Shown: positions 45,715-58,930, counted from the stretch's first letter. The stretch is 64,000 bases of DNA from Emergomyces orientalis (GCA_002110485.1 MOWL01000067.1:4340001-4404000); one strand, 5' to 3'. The notes: a model not told the origin generated them from the letters alone. Translations and numbers: made by a program.

Positions 45715-48673
45715 ATGGACAACGGGACACGCAAAGGCTTGATGATGGCTTCCCTCCAGAATAGCCAGGCTCAATTTGAAAAAATCCAAAAGCAAACGAC
45801 ACGCAAGAAGTTTGCCAAACCGCCTGTCAAGGTAGCTTGTCTCTCCTGGTGAGTGCGCTCTTCTTCTTGTGCACGATTATGATCCAGCCTTTTCAAAATT
45901 CTGGATGATGCATATTTGCTTTTTTACCCCGCCCACACCCATATATTTTTTATGGCCTCTCTTGAATAACCTGAATTCATTCACAATTAGCCGCGCTTCC
46001 AGAATAAGATGCGATGGAAAAGAGACATGTTCAGGGGTAGGCCAAATATCCCCTTCCCCTCCAAAAACATCCCCCCAGTCCAAATGACGTTTGGGCAAAA
46101 TGAGCGTACCATTTGCTGAACGCTATTATCTTTAAACCCAGTGCGCCAGCAAGGGGAAAGAATGCAGCTATCTCCCTAGCAAACGGGGAGGCCCACGGAA
46201 GAAAAAAGTGGGACAGTCTTCCTCCCTGGGCATCGAATCCCATGATAAGACTTGGGCTTCAACCTTCCCGCATCCTCGGCTACATGAAGGTAATATCATC
46301 AATCTCTGATATCAATTATGTTGCATTTATTTTTGTTTGAGAATATGAGAATAAAGAGCTTATGGATCTACCCTAATAGCGGTGTTCGACCAATTCGACT
46401 CTCTTGCCGTTCCAGGAGCTGGATTGAGGCATCTTGACTTTTCTCCAGAAGTTCAATCGATGTTTGAAGATTTGATGGTGCCCGCTAGCGGAGATGTATC
46501 GCGTGCTACGCTAGCTCAGGAGCCTGCTCCTATTCATATGCCCACCCGAGACCCTCCACGGGTGCGAGTATACAGTAATGAACATGATATGTAGGTGTTT
46601 CCATGTCTTTCATGATAGGAAATGAAAGACAATACATAGTTCATTCTTTGAAGATCCATTGAGTTTTTGCTAAATTTTGTTCGCAGACTAAATGGATATT
46701 ACATATTTATCCATCAATATTTCCCAATATTCCCTCCTGCACACTCCCCAACCATGGTGGACTGCCCCCTGGATTCCCCAGGAAAATCGTCAAATCCAAA
46801 ATCTACCACCGAAACGCCCGTAAGTTACATACCAAAGTCACCCATAACTCTAGCAATATCAGCAATTCTAGCACTAGTTCCCCATCCAAAGGACCCAAAT
46901 CCGTCTTCCCCGGAGTCAGTCCTACTTCGAAGGTCGTATGCTCAGTGGTTCTCCCGAGCATCCTCAGAAAGCGTTGAGGCAGAATCCGAACTTGCGGAGT
47001 CCGTCGCCAACCCTTCGCAAGCCCTTCTCAGTGAACAACCTATCCCTAAACGATCATCAATTCACCCACATGTCCCCGTTGAGTTAGAAGCCATTCTAGC
47101 ACTTCTAATTCTTAGCGTTTATGAATATGCCCAACGAGGAAATCTTGTCAAAATGCGGCACCGTGCTGGCCAGGCTTATGTTACAGCAATGAATATGTCG
47201 CTGCATGCGTTACCACTAGAGAATAACATTTATGCTGAAGCAAAACGACGCGCTTGGTGGATGACGGTATATAACCTCGCCCCTTTGGAACTCTAATGTG
47301 CCGATTTCACTAATATGGTCGTGTAGTATTACTGCGTTTGTCAGGGTTCAATCGTGAGCACGACTGTAAGTTTGACTAAGGAAGTTCGGAAATATTTTCG
47401 AACGCTATAGCTGAGATTTGTCTTTTGATGAAAGCCTCCTACAATCATTCCCAACGACCCGCGGTTTGTGACGCCTTATCCGCGTTTCGCTTCGGACCCA
47501 GAGGTAAATTTGTTCATATCTTCGTACCGTATGTCCGTAAGCTAATCTATTTTCTAGGGTTGGTCAATCCTTATGCGAGCCCAGCATGCTCTTATTGCCG
47601 GAACCCAATTTATCCTTGATCTTAATCAAGCCCTAAAAGCCCGAGGCAACATGTCGTATATTTACGAGCGGATGAAAAAGCTCGACGCTTGGATTCGTCC
47701 CGTTTTGGCCCACGCCAATACTGCCCCATCTGTGGCTCCTTTGGGTGGGATTACTGATTCCGAAGCAATAACCGCGCAAAGCATCAGAAAAATATCTCTT
47801 ATCAAGCTCTCGAGGTAAGAACGCCCGAACAAAATCATACTCTCTTTTACAGATAGACATGAACAGCGTAGTAACTCCGACGGTAACAGCGCCCACATAA
47901 AAACCCACCGTTTCCGAGCATTCTTAGATATCCCCATATTTATCAAAAAACACTGCGATCTTACTTGCGCCAGCATAGGGTATCTAGGGACTGAAGCCGA
48001 CGCCCAAGGAAGCTCAAAACTATGCTGTGCCTATACCAACTTACATGATATTCCCACAGCACCGCCCGCAGGTCAATCACCATCATCCTCCTCGACAACG
48101 TCGGATATATCTGGTGCCACTACTTCATCCTCGACTTGGGTTAACGAAGATGCGTTTCCATTCACGAATCATGAATCAACGGAGATCTGCTTAAATTCTG
48201 CTCTTACGATCGCGCATATGTTCCGCAGCCTCCCGTACCCTAACCCAACGTACGATAATAAAGATATAATTAATATCTCCTCGAGACCACAATCGCCTTC
48301 GGATGACTCCACTTCCATCCTTCCGCGGACCATGCCTTCTTTTGCTTGCTGTGCCATGCAAAGTAGCTATGCTATGCTCATGCTTTATTATAAGTCTCGG
48401 GTCATAGACCAGGCCAGCAATGCAGAAGGTAACCCACTCAACGTTTCTGAAGAATTAGCAGACGAGCTTCAATATGGTTTGGAATGTGTGATAGCCGCGG
48501 TTAGAAATTATTCAACGGCGTTTGAGGCGCTAGATGGAATGAGAGGTTAGTTAACGCTTTGATAAAAATTCCCATTCACAACGTTTGTGTTGAAAACATC
48601 TAATCATTGCTTATTTTCTGTCATGTTAGACGAAATCGAAGGCGCTTTCATGACGGCATTTCCACAGCCGTAA
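45715..48673 (+). CDS. Zn2Cys6 transcription factor, ten exons
   Basis: Exons: 45715..45848, 45991..46036, 46142..46289, 46380..46590, 46687..47266, 47327..47365, 47435..47503, 47558..47814, 47857..48545, 48630..48673; 738 residues. The zinc cluster (CX2CX6CX5CX2CX6C, CLSCRASRIRCDG...CSGCASKGKEC) sits at about residues 42-68 and is split over exons 1-3, followed by the basic GGPRKKK. The middle fungal-specific domain includes EAILALLILSVYEYAQRGN, KRRAWWMTYYC and PPTIIPNDPRFVTPYPRFAS. The sequence around CQGSIVSTT and the cluster itself resembles the sugar/starch-responsive regulators related to col-26/BglR, but this is memory of family style only. The intron 47815-47856 is just 42 bp: the acceptor at 47851-47852 would give an immediate TAG, and using the AG four bases on avoids it. 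No contiguous frame covers the gene, so it is easily missed. Confidence 0.87.
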
Positions 48674-49625
48674 TAATTAGCCCCCAGGGCTTCTCACAAT
48701 CTACCACACACCCGGTCTTCCTCCTCTCGGATATTACGGCAGACCTCAGCTCTCGAAAATAGAGCGCCTGAAGAGATCGCTTTCTTAAATGCCTCGAATG
48801 ACAAGGCAGTACGGTAACTAGGCACCGCAGACGGATTTCCTTTCCTCTTTTCTCTGTTTTTCTCCTCACTTGCTGCAGATTTGATGATTCCATGACCCAC
48901 CCTCATTCTACGCCTGATTCCCTTATATTTACCTGGACTATTTTCCTATCGTTTACATAAGTATTCTTGATACCTCATCTCCTTTTTTTTTAAATATATT
49001 TTTAATCATCTGCCCCCACGTCCTCCCCCATTTTTTGCTTGTCCAATTTCTTCAGCCCAGCATTCATCTTTGCCATATACCTATCCCCTGTATAATACAT
49101 TTTTCTTTCTTACTTTCTTTTTTTCCAAGTTTTCTCTTTTATATACCGTTGTCGTTATCGCCACAGTGCCCCAATTAGTAATAATGCGTGTATAGGCGTG
49201 GCGTATTTTTCGGGCTTCTTGTGATATCCCATTTTTTCTCCTACGTGCAAGTTTGTTGTCGTTGCTTTTCATTTACAGCCAACATTTCACAACGCAACAC
49301 ATATACAAACAATATCATGCTCATTTGTGTACTTCGTTACCGTTATTAAATCACTTATGTAATTTATTTACATAACATCACGCTACATTTAAGCAGCTCG
49401 ACAGGGATATTATATCCAAGACAAGTTAATAATGACGTCCGACGTCGGCAGGATAAAGGGTACGCAGATAAGAAAGGTCTATAATACCGCTAAAAAACAA
49501 CGTTGACGGGGGAAAATCACAATGCTCAGAAGGAAAGCCATGGATGGCCTCCACCTATACCGTTTCTCTGCGAAAAGGGAGCAACACCATTTAATACGCT
49601 ATAAGTAAGGGCAACGGAGGGTCGC
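48674..49625. other. Convergent 3' spacer
   Basis: Between two convergent genes. Pyrimidine-rich runs on the plus strand at about 48960-49130. No gene. Confidence 0.4.
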
Positions 49626-52473
49626 TCATAGTTTAGATCTAATCCCCTCGAGACGAAATTTGACATCTTTCAGTACCTTGCTGGTAGGTTTCCAGTCATC
49701 AAACAACTTCAGGAGCTCCATAATTTCTTCGGACAATTCGCGTCGCACGAATTCTTCCTCGAGGACACCTCGCATGGCGAAGGGGAGGATGTAAGGATTT
49801 GCATTTGGTGAACGGCTAGATTTGTTGATTTCGAGCTTGGCATTGGGGACGGGAAGTGTTTCAAGGGCATATTCGACGGCGAGGCTAAAGGGGCTTATCA
49901 GCAAATTTCACGATATTTTGTAATCTTTGTCTCGTCATGGATGGATGGAAATTTTCTTTTTTTCTTCTTCTTTTATTTCTAGAAGGGTGGAGGTAAAGAG
50001 CTTACCGGTAAACTGTTTCGTCGTCATATAAACGGGAATGTCCTTCGCCAGAGTATAAACTACCAGCAAGGGGAGAAGAAAGTTCCCGAATGAGACCGTG
50101 GTCGGATATTCCAAGGTTACGAAGTTTCATCGCGAAGCCGACGAGATGTGATAGACTAGACGAAGGGACAATGTTAGCAATTATTTTTATCTAACAGGAG
50201 ATTTAGAGATCACTTACAAACTAGGTGCATGGACTCTGCCATCCACAAAAACGGCTCTGTATATATGGGGATGGGAAACTGAGGCAAAAATAGATGACTG
50301 GAAAGATACGAGTTCAGTATTTCTATAACTCCCGAAATTACAGCGACATTTCTCAAGAACATACCTCCAACGACACTAGCTGATCATCAATGCTTCCAAC
50401 GTACACTATCTTCACGCCGAAGTCAAGAGCAGTTTCAAGTGCTGCCATGTGATCTTGCGACACTTTGCTTTTCGGGTTCGCGAAATCGAATAATTCACCG
50501 GCTGATCCGCTAATCCAACGGGATCTATAATCGGGAAATGGTCCCAGATTAACACCCGCCATGGCGCATATGCCAATACGTGCAGAGCTCACACAACCAA
50601 AAGCTATTAGTTTCGCAACCAGCATGGTCGCGACGGGAACACCCTGGCTATGGCAAGCTACCAGAATGAAGTCGGCCTTTTTGATATCTTCGATATAATC
50701 GAGGAGCAATTTCCAAAGTAAATCAACACGTTCAGAAATGCGTCCCTCGCCTTCAAGCGCTATTTTCTGGATTTCGCAGGGAAATCCATGGGACTCCGTC
50801 CATGAGTAAATAGCCTTCGCTGCCATAGTTGAAAATTTGACGGATGTGCCTGTTGGCTGGCCAAGGACGGTACGAATCAGCGGGGCAGGGAATAATCCGT
50901 GGACCCCGATCGCAAGAGCTCGTTTTACGCGTGGTGGGTCAGTTGTCAGTGTTACATGGCGGGGTTCGGGGTTCTTGCAATAGTATAGTAAACGACCAAG
51001 CTGCTGAATAATACCTGGTCTCTCCTGTACAGGGAAGCTACCTCTGAATGTTGGAAGTACCTGATTAGGAAACGTAATCTTCGCTGTCGAAGCAGCGGGT
51101 AGTTTTTCCTTTTTAGGGGCAGTGGTCCTTTTAGCACCTGGTCTAGGTTGTTGATCAGATACTATGGCTTCCGCTGGAGTCTGTATTGGTTGGGTTTCCG
51201 TTGCCACGGACCCTGGTTCAGGTTCTGTGACTCTAATCGATGCGGATGCCTGATCTTGAGTTGCGGTTCGGGTTGCATCCTCAGTTCGCTCTGGTTGTTC
51301 AGTGCTTGATTCAGAAGACTTTGTCTGTGTCTCTCTGTACCAAAAGAGCCAGCTAGATGACTTTGCGGTATTTGAAGGAGCGCCCGTCGAATCAACATTC
51401 TGGTCTGGTGGCAGTGCCTCGTTGGTGTTTGTCTGCAAATCTATAGCAGTAGGCTTTGCATCGAGAGTTTGACTATCCGTAGTTTTCCCACTCTCTTGCA
51501 TGTGACTGTCATTTTGCCAGCTTGCCGCTTGTTGCAGAGAAGTAGGATAACCACCCCACACCTGCAACCATGCTCGCTTTTTAGAGGCTGGGGCTCCGGA
51601 GGCAATAGATTTGGTATTCAATTTAGACGTAGGTTGTTCTGCACCGTTTTGCTCGGTTTCTTCCTGGGCTATTTGGGGAAGGGGCTCTTCTGGGTCAGAT
51701 TTCTTGACTGCTCCGGCAGTTTTGGTTGGCTGCTCTGGTTCCTGGGTGGCTCCGCTGCCAATTTTTGGGAGCGGAATCCAACCAAGCCATCCTGATGTTT
51801 GAACTAGCTTTGTTGGCTGATTTTCCTTCCCGTCTTTATTATTATCCGGAAGGATATCCTGGACCACCTTGTCACCGAGTTCCTTTGGATCCTGACCGTC
51901 TTGAACCCCTGTTGAAACAGTCGCCAATACGGGCGCTGAGCCACTTTGTATACTATTCTGTATATCATCTTCAACTTGTTTGTCGGATATCAACATATCC
52001 GGAACGGAAGGAGACCCAATGGAAGCAATATTGATGCGGGTGGTAGCTACTTCTGCAGGGAGCGACCTGGTGGATCCTCCAACCTTCTTCGTAAGTCCGA
52101 TGGAGGGTGACCTAACAGGTCGGGTTTGGCTGGGAAGCGCTGTAGTTGACAATTTCCTTTCCGGCGTCAAAGTTCCTTCAGCAGAAATGCTCTCGCGCGC
52201 AACTTCGGTGACAGCTGGTGCCTTGGGCTTCCGGGGCCAGGTTCGGGTATACCAACTCTAATTTCCAGTATCTCAAGTTAACATAAAGCCTCTTATTAAA
52301 CACACAGGTAAATCTGGGCTTCTTACCGTCCCATTATCCTTTTGTTTGTCTAGAGTCCGCGTTTCTGTGGAAGGGTCAGGGTTCACGTCGCCATCCTGAG
52401 AAGAGTGTGCTGGCTCCAAGTCTTCGTTGGGAACGTTTGGTTTCACTCGCTTTCGCGGTCCCGCGGGCGCCAT
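49626..52473 (-). CDS. YML020W-like protein, alpha/beta-hydrolase fold
   Basis: Five exons: complement(52327..52473, 50365..52257, 50218..50297, 50006..50155, 49626..49884), 842 residues. The N-terminal 400 residues are disordered, with a recurring aromatic motif: SWYTRTWPRK, SGWLGWIPLP, WLQVWGGYP, SSWLFWYRE, each a Trp-rich island in Ser/Pro/Thr sequence. The C-terminal half is a serine-hydrolase-like domain: GVHGLFPAPLIRTVLGQPTG, then the nucleophile elbow VACHSQGVPVA (GxSxG-like with Ala-Cys-His-Ser-Gln-Gly), and VYVGSIDDQLVSLE with a candidate acid residue. This matches the uncharacterised fungal family of yeast YML020W. Substrate and location are unknown. Introns are 69, 67, 62 and 121 bp; reassembly gives HPHIYRAVFVDGRVHAPSF and the C-terminal helix pair. 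Shares its promoter with spb1. Confidence 0.88.
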
Positions 52474-52910
52474 AGATAGAAGGGAGAACGCATAACACAG
52501 GGAGCAGTAAATATGGTACGTTCTGTGGCAGCCTTGGTGTCAGCAACGAGAGCGAGACAAGCTGTTGGAAATGAGTCGAGGAGGCTGCTCCGTTGTCCGT
52601 TGCACGTTATCACCCCGACTCGTTGATAGGCAGAGCTGGCGAGTAGCGTGACGATGATGTAATATATTGTCATGTGATTTTTAAACTGTGGCTGGTGATG
52701 CGTGTCTTGGCGTGCACCGCCTCATCTAGGGAAAAAAATCATAGAAATGGCGGGAGTGAGGAAGAAGACAATCCCCCACAACGACAGCGGTCGAAACATA
52801 CCGCAACGGCCAATTTGTTCAACTGCGCTGGTTCAGTGGGATGCGCGGTTCTGATTTGTCTTTAAACCCCACTACTTCAGTCTAGTTGATTCCTTCAACA
52901 AAGATCAGCC
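52474..52910. promoter_or_regulatory. Divergent promoter, YML020W-like gene and spb1
   Basis: 437 bp between the two divergent start codons, so promoter elements are probably shared. A Spb1-type gene belongs to the ribosome-biogenesis regulon, but I saw no clear RRPE- or PAC-type motif. Confidence 0.4.
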
Positions 52911-55609
52911 ATGGCTATCCAGAAAAGGGTACGGGAACCCTCGTCCCACGAATAGCTTTTGGCCTCATTCTAACAGTGACTACTAGCATGGCAAAGGCCG
53001 TTTGGACAAATGGTATAAGCTGGCGAAAGAGAAGGGCTATCGAGCTCGTGCTGCTTTCAAGTTGATCCAGCTTAATAAAAAGTATGGGTTCCTGGAGAAA
53101 AGCAAAGTCGTAATTGATCTTTGTGCTGCACCTGGCGTAAGTCATTGAAACCCTCGCACCCCTCGGGCTCCCAGTTACTACATATATATATACTGAACAA
53201 TTTCCTGGGCATTATAGTCGTGGTGTCAAGTTGCTGCAGAATGCATGCCTTCACAGTCTCTAATTGTCGGTGTTGACCTTGCCCCCATTAAACCGATCCC
53301 CAAAGTCATTACTTTCCAGAGCGATATTACGACAGACAAGTGCCGGGCTACTATTCGACAGCATCTTAAATCCTGGAAGGCAGATACTGTTCTCCATGAT
53401 GGTGCACCAAACGTTGGTGTCGCCTGGGTTCAAGATGCTTTCTCGCAAGCGGAACTGGTGCTTCAGTCTTTAAAGCTGGCGACTGAATTCTTGGTCCCAG
53501 GAGGAACATTCGTTACCAAGGTCTTCCGATCAAAAGATTATAACCCGCTTTTGTGGGTATTTAAGCAACTTTTTAACACCGTGGAAGCCACAAAGCCCCC
53601 TTCTTCACGAAACGTTTCTGCGGAAATTTTCGTTGTGTGCCAGGGTTTCAAGGCTCCCAAACAAATCGACCCGAAATTCCTTGATCCCAAGCATGTATTT
53701 GCCGAATTACAGGATCCTACTCCAAATCACGAGGCAAAAGTGTTTAATCCCGAGAAAAAGAAGCGGAAGAGAGACGGATATGAGGAAGGAAATTACACCC
53801 AATTCAAAGAAATTCCCGTCAGCGAGTTCATAAACACGACCGATCCAATCTCTATTTTGGGAGAATACAACAAATTGAGCTTTGAACAGTCAACCGGTGG
53901 AGACCTTGCTTTGGCAACTCTCGAGCGGCTTCCCGAAACTACGAAGGAAATTCAACTATGTTGCGAGGATCTCAAAGTTCTCGGGAAAAAGGAGTTTCGT
54001 AATTTGTTGAGATGGCGAATAAAAGTGCGCGAAAAATTTGGGTTAGCTGTGAAAAAAGGGCCTAGTAAACCGGCTGAGAGCGAAGAAGTGGCCGAAGTAG
54101 AACCCATGGATGAAGAACTAGCGATCCAGGAAGATCTGCATCGGCTGCGGGACAAGGAGACATCGAGGAAAAAGAAGGAACGGAGAAAGGAAAATGAGCG
54201 AAAACAAAAGGAAATAATACGGATGCAGATGCATATGACAACCCCCATGGACATTGGTATCGAACAATCTGGGCCCTTTGGAGAAGGGGCTATGTTTGCC
54301 CTTAAACCCGTCAATCGAGCTGGTGATGTCAGCCAAATAACCAGCGGCAAAATGGTCTCTGCAGAAAGTGACAATGAGGAGGATGACTCGACGACCATCG
54401 ACGAAGAATCCGATGAAGAGGAGGACCGGTTAGAGCGCGAATTAGATTCCTTGTACGAAAGATACCAAGCCGATCGGGAGGATAGAGATGCAAAAATCCG
54501 TGCTAAAAAGACACGTAAAGAATTTGAAACAGAGGAATGGGAAGGGATTTCCGATTCTGATAAGGAGGATGACAGCGAAAGAGTCGGTGATGCTACTAGG
54601 TTGCAAGATGCAATTCCGCGACCTGCTGTTGATAGCAAAGGCTTGTCTAACAAGGCCGCGATGTTTTTCGACCAGGACATTTTCCAGGGATTGGGAGACC
54701 TTGGTGATGAAGACGAGGAGGAAAATGAGACGGGGTCTGAGGGAGAGACTGCAACTCTGGAGCAAGGAGATATCGCGGAAGACGATGACGACTATTCCGA
54801 TGCTTCTGAAAGTGCCGAAGATATCCCACAAACACAAAAGCCCGCAAAGCTTGAAAGAAAACAAACAACCGAGAAACGCGAGCCCAAAGATAAAAAGCAC
54901 TCGAAAGACAATGGTATATCCCCTGATTTTGAAGAGGAGGAAAGAAAAGATCCCCGAAAGAAAAACGGACAACTTGGTAAGCAATTTTTCTTTCCCAGCT
55001 CTATACCGAATCTAAGAAAAGCAATATACATACTAACAACCTCTCTCAGACATCGATATAATAACAGCTGAAGCTATGGCTCTCGCCCAGCAAATCGTCA
55101 CTGGCGAGAAAACAACCCAAGACGTTGTCGACGACGGTTTCAACAGATACACTTTCCGCGACACGGACGGGCTTCCCGAGTGGTTCTTGGATGACGAGAC
55201 CAAACACTCCAAGCTACAACGCCCCATCACCGCTGCGGCAGCGGCCGCTATCCGCGAAAAGCTGCGCGCCATAAACGCGCGCCCGATCAAGAAAGTTCAA
55301 GAAGCCAAGGGCCGCAAGAAGTTCAAAGCTGCGCAGCGGCTGGAGAAACTGCGCAAGAAGTCTGCGCTACTGGCTGAAGACGAGGCGATGAGTGAGAAAG
55401 ATAAGGCGCAGACGATTGCGCGCATGATTAATCGGGCGATGAAGAAGAAGCCAAAGCAGACTGTGAAGCTTGTCGTTGCGAAAGGAGGCAATAAGGGCAT
55501 TTCTGGAAGACCCAAGGGGGTGAAGGGGAAGTATAAGATTGTAGATTCGAGGATGAAGAAGGATGTTAGGGCGGAAAAGAGGTTGGCAAAGAAGAGGAAG
55601 AAGCATTAA
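52911..55609 (+). CDS. spb1: AdoMet-dependent rRNA methyltransferase Spb1
   Basis: Four exons: join(52911..52928, 52987..53136, 53218..54976, 55050..55609), 828 residues (yeast Spb1 is 841). Nucleolar 2'-O-ribose methyltransferase of the FtsJ/RrmJ family; in yeast it modifies the 25S A-loop (G2922) during 60S assembly. The N-terminal domain (about 7-210) has HGKGRLDKWYKLAKEKGYR, SAM motif DLCAAPGSW, the catalytic Asp in HDGAPNV, Lys in GGTFVTKVF and Glu in SAEIFVV (K-D-K-E tetrad). Then come DUF3381-like (about 240-390), long acidic and Lys/Glu-rich coiled-coil stretches, and the C-terminal Spb1_C domain (VDDGFNRYTFRDTDGLPEWF, then ISGRPKGVKGKYKIVDSRM) ending in a basic KKRKKH tail. Exon 1 is six codons (MAIQKR). 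Introns are 58, 81 and 73 bp. Confidence 0.97.
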
Positions 55610-56082
55610 GTTGCTCTTCTTTTATGAGAGAGAAGGAGTCATTTTTTCTTTTTTTTTGTTAATTGCTTAATTCATTTATACCATATGGTTATTGTGCATC
55701 TGGGGTAACTTGTGGGAGGTGTCTAGAGTATGGGATAGATAAAAAATATATATAAATTAAAATATGTTAGATGTTTCGAAAGTTTATCTCCAGTCTTACG
55801 CTTCTTCCTTCATGTTCCCATCATTCCACGAACCATATTTTCAAAACCATGTAAGATATTATTTTCATTCAAGTATTATATACTTCGTAAATGTCATTAG
55901 GTACAAGGAATTTATCATCAAGAAAAAGCCAAAAAGTGAACAAAAAAAAAGAAAAAGAAAAAAGGAACACTGCATCGACCCTAACCCGCTTTTCTCACCA
56001 CTTATATCACCCATATATCCACCTCTCCACCACATCCTCCCTCCCTCGTTACCGCCGTACCGCCGTACCCCCAAACCCCAAC
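55610..56082. other. Convergent 3' spacer, spb1 and the MFS gene
   Basis: T- and A-rich just after spb1, then C/A-rich near 55975-56100. No gene seen; a 136-codon frame at 55764-56174 runs into the MFS gene antisense and is not called. Confidence 0.4.
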
Positions 56083-58243
56083 TCAACCAGCACAATACGT
56101 ACTCTTCCCCCTCAAAAACTCCCCATACCTCCACAACAGGACAGGCGCCACAATCCCCATCCCCGCCGAAATAAACGCCAACAACGCATTACCCCAACCC
56201 AAACCCAACCTTGCATACAAACTAGGCGCAAAGAGAGGGAAACTAAATCCAGCCAGCGTCCGTAAAAAGGCAGCCGCGCCCGTCGCCGACGCAGCATATT
56301 GCGTATATGCGTCTACAACATAGGCTTGTGCGCACTGGAAACCGATGATGAGGCCCGTCGCAAAGATTGCAGAGGCGATGTTGGGGATTATCCAGTGGAT
56401 GTGCGGTTGGGCGGTCCAGCCATAGGTCATGAGGCCAATGGGGACGAGGAGTCCGCCGGGCAGCATTAGGGGGATGCGGAATTCGGGGCGACCTGGGTGG
56501 CTATAGCGGGCTTTTAGGCGGATATAGATCTGTAAGGCGGCAGGGGGTTAGTCTTTTTAATTTTCGATTATGGTGGAGGCACCGGTGGAAGCTGAGGATT
56601 AATTTAGATTGGAAATGGGAGATGGGGGTTAACCGTGCTGGATGAAGCATAAATAACCGTTACTGACTTTGTCCATTATTGGGGCACATATTTGCAGACC
56701 AATGACGAACCCGACGCCGAGGGACAGATAATTTATACTTGCTATGTCGGTGGCTTGCTTGTAGACCCCTTCCCAGACGAGAGGGAATGATGAAAGGCTG
56801 TAGAACGATGTTAGACTCTTTCTTTCTCTCCCGGCTTTTCACTGAGGCATATGAGTAACAAAAACATTCAGGAACAAAAATCCATACGCACACAAGATAC
56901 ATGAGGCCATATAAATATGCCCTATACAACGCGAGGGCTTGAATTGTTGGCTGTGTACCGAGCATAATGAACGGCCTGACAAGGCTTTTGCGCAAGAGTA
57001 TACCAAATGAACGGTTTTCCATTTCCCATTTAGTCCGAAGCGCATTATTTCCGGTGCTCTGTCGTAGCTTTTTAGCTTTCGTCGCCAAAAGTTTAGGCGC
57101 ATAGGTCTCCTTGAGGAATAGGAAGGCCACGACTTGGACGCCTGCATCAGCGATCGAGACGGACCAAAAAATCCAACGCCAGGTAGTGTGTTTTGCTATG
57201 AAACCCCCGGCTTTGCTGTAGTTAGCTTCAAGATGGTTCTCTTGAAAGATATTCTTGTTTTATATGCTTTTCGCTCACCAATAGGGCCCACCGCAGGGCC
57301 AATGAAAGGAGCCAAACTGTAGATGGCTATAGACTTGCCACGTTCCTCAGCTCTCCAGCAATCACTAATGACTCCTCCACCTAGCTATTGCCAGAAAATT
57401 AGCCTATTGTGATGAAAGGAAATACCCAAGCTTTTTAAAGGATAAGGCGTACAGCTTGTGGTGCGCTTCCCCCAAGACCACTAAGAAACCGAAATGCCAG
57501 AATCTGTTGCTTAGTTTGCGCAAAGCCACAGGCAGTGTTAAAAACCAAGTAGAACAAGTTGGCCAGCTGCAGGATAACTACTCTGCCAAATATCTCAGAC
57601 AAAGGGCCCAGCAGAAATGGCCCAACAGCATAGGCCAAAAGGAATATTGACATGACTAAGACTTGCTCCATGGGCGAGCTAATGTTGAATTCTTTCCCGA
57701 TTGTGACTAACGCCGGCGCCACCATCGTGGAAGACACGGGCGATATGAATGTGAAAGAAGACACGATAAGCACGGCAGCCCATTTCGCAGGGTAACTCCA
57801 ATTGAGAGGATTTGCAGGATCTTCTGGGCCAGACCAAGTGACCTATTCTGTTTCAGCAATCCAGGCTATCATTGAAGCAAGAACTAGAAATTTACCAGGT
57901 TTGGATCTTTGATTGAGCTTTGCGTCCGTGTTAATGCCAGCATGGTGGGTTCGGTACCTCGATTTCCTTCATATCGGTCACGGCAGGACGAATCTTGAAT
58001 AGAGGGAAGGTTCAGCTTCGTGATACAGGAAGCATCTTGGATGTTGATCTCCTTCTTATGAGGGTACTCACCCAATTCTTCAGAATATTGATTGGGCCGT
58101 CTACAGTCGGGAGAGTAACAGGCGTGTTCATCAAAGGGTGTGAAACTTAACGGTGGGAGTTGATATTCATAAGTGAGTGTAGAAGACCGAGAAAGAGAGA
58201 AAGAAGGGGAAGTCCTTCCATTGTGGGAATTGCGTCTTTCCAT
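56083..58243 (-). CDS. MFS transporter, DHA1-type (drug:proton antiporter-like)
   Basis: Six exons: complement(57896..58243, 57453..57842, 57279..57384, 56892..57210, 56668..56797, 56083..56529), 579 residues. A cytosolic N-terminus of about 115 residues (Ser-rich, SRSSTLTYEY) leads to VTWSGPEDPANPLNWSYPAKW, the entry motif of fungal 12-TM DHA1 transporters. Further motifs: FNISSPMEQVLVMSIFLLAYAVG, GPLSEIFGRVVIL (MFS motif A), LAFRFLSGLGGSAPQALGGG, GPAVGPIAGGFI (antiporter motif C), WRWIFWSVSIADAG, then RPFIMLGTQPTIQALALY in TM7. Expected at the plasma membrane, exporting small toxic compounds or polyamines; substrate cannot be read from the sequence. Introns are 53, 68, 68, 94 and 138 bp. 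One acceptor (57211) and one donor (56891) were chosen because their neighbours give stops or lose frame. The C-terminal helices are intact. Confidence 0.93.
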
Positions 58244-58930
58244 TGAAAAAGTATTGCGTTCGGGAGGTTCAGAAAATGCATATGCATGAAAGTAAACGAG
58301 TGTATGGTATTCCCATCTTGGATGAGATCAGACATAAATGCAGATCTGTCTACCACTTTTAAGATATCAGAATATCAGACAAGACATGACATTTTGATGC
58401 AACCGCAGGAACTATGCCAACACAGCCACCATCCATCTCTGGCTGAACTGAATATGAGGTCACTTGCAGAATTCAAAGAAATTCTGCACCGCTGATAACG
58501 TACTAGCTAGTATGCAGGAGAGCCTTGTTGAGATTTGACGCCTCATCATCGTCGGCAGTACCATGGCCACAGTTGTCAACTGTAACCAGAAACCTGAGCA
58601 ATGACAGGAGATACTCAGATCTTTTCCACAAGTCAAAGTTAATAGCGCGTCTCTCAAGCGCAGGGCTGCGGGTGAAACGTTCTAGGTTTCTGATGGTGCT
58701 CGTATTCTGCATACTAATTTAAAATGAGTATATTGAAGCTTCCACACAAGCTACGCGGAGAATGAACGGGGGGAGTGTACATACACTACATGCAATACAT
58801 ACAGAGACTGGCAAAAGAGAATATGATAGCAGGCTGATGACGACGGGTGGCTGACGTGGTTTGGCAGCCCACACCCCGACGTTGGATTAAAGTGGTGCCG
58901 TGGTTGGGGCTACCGCAGGGCCACCATGGG
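58244..58930. other. Upstream region of the MFS gene
   Basis: Promoter side of the MFS gene up to the inverted-repeat element. 58848-58930 contains blocks (TGGCTG, CCCCGAC, TAAAG) that reappear in inverted orientation near 61700-61750, so the element may extend this far. Confidence 0.4.

Noticed and set aside
22899..48673. Secondary-metabolite or catabolic cluster around the two Zn2Cys6 genes
   Set aside because: No backbone enzyme (PKS, NRPS, terpene cyclase) or pathway set lies nearby; neighbours are housekeeping genes.
53952..54680. 242-codon open frame antisense to spb1, Ser-rich
   Set aside because: It mirrors the acidic Glu/Asp-rich coding sequence of spb1; such antisense Ser/Leu-rich frames are expected by composition and show no domain.
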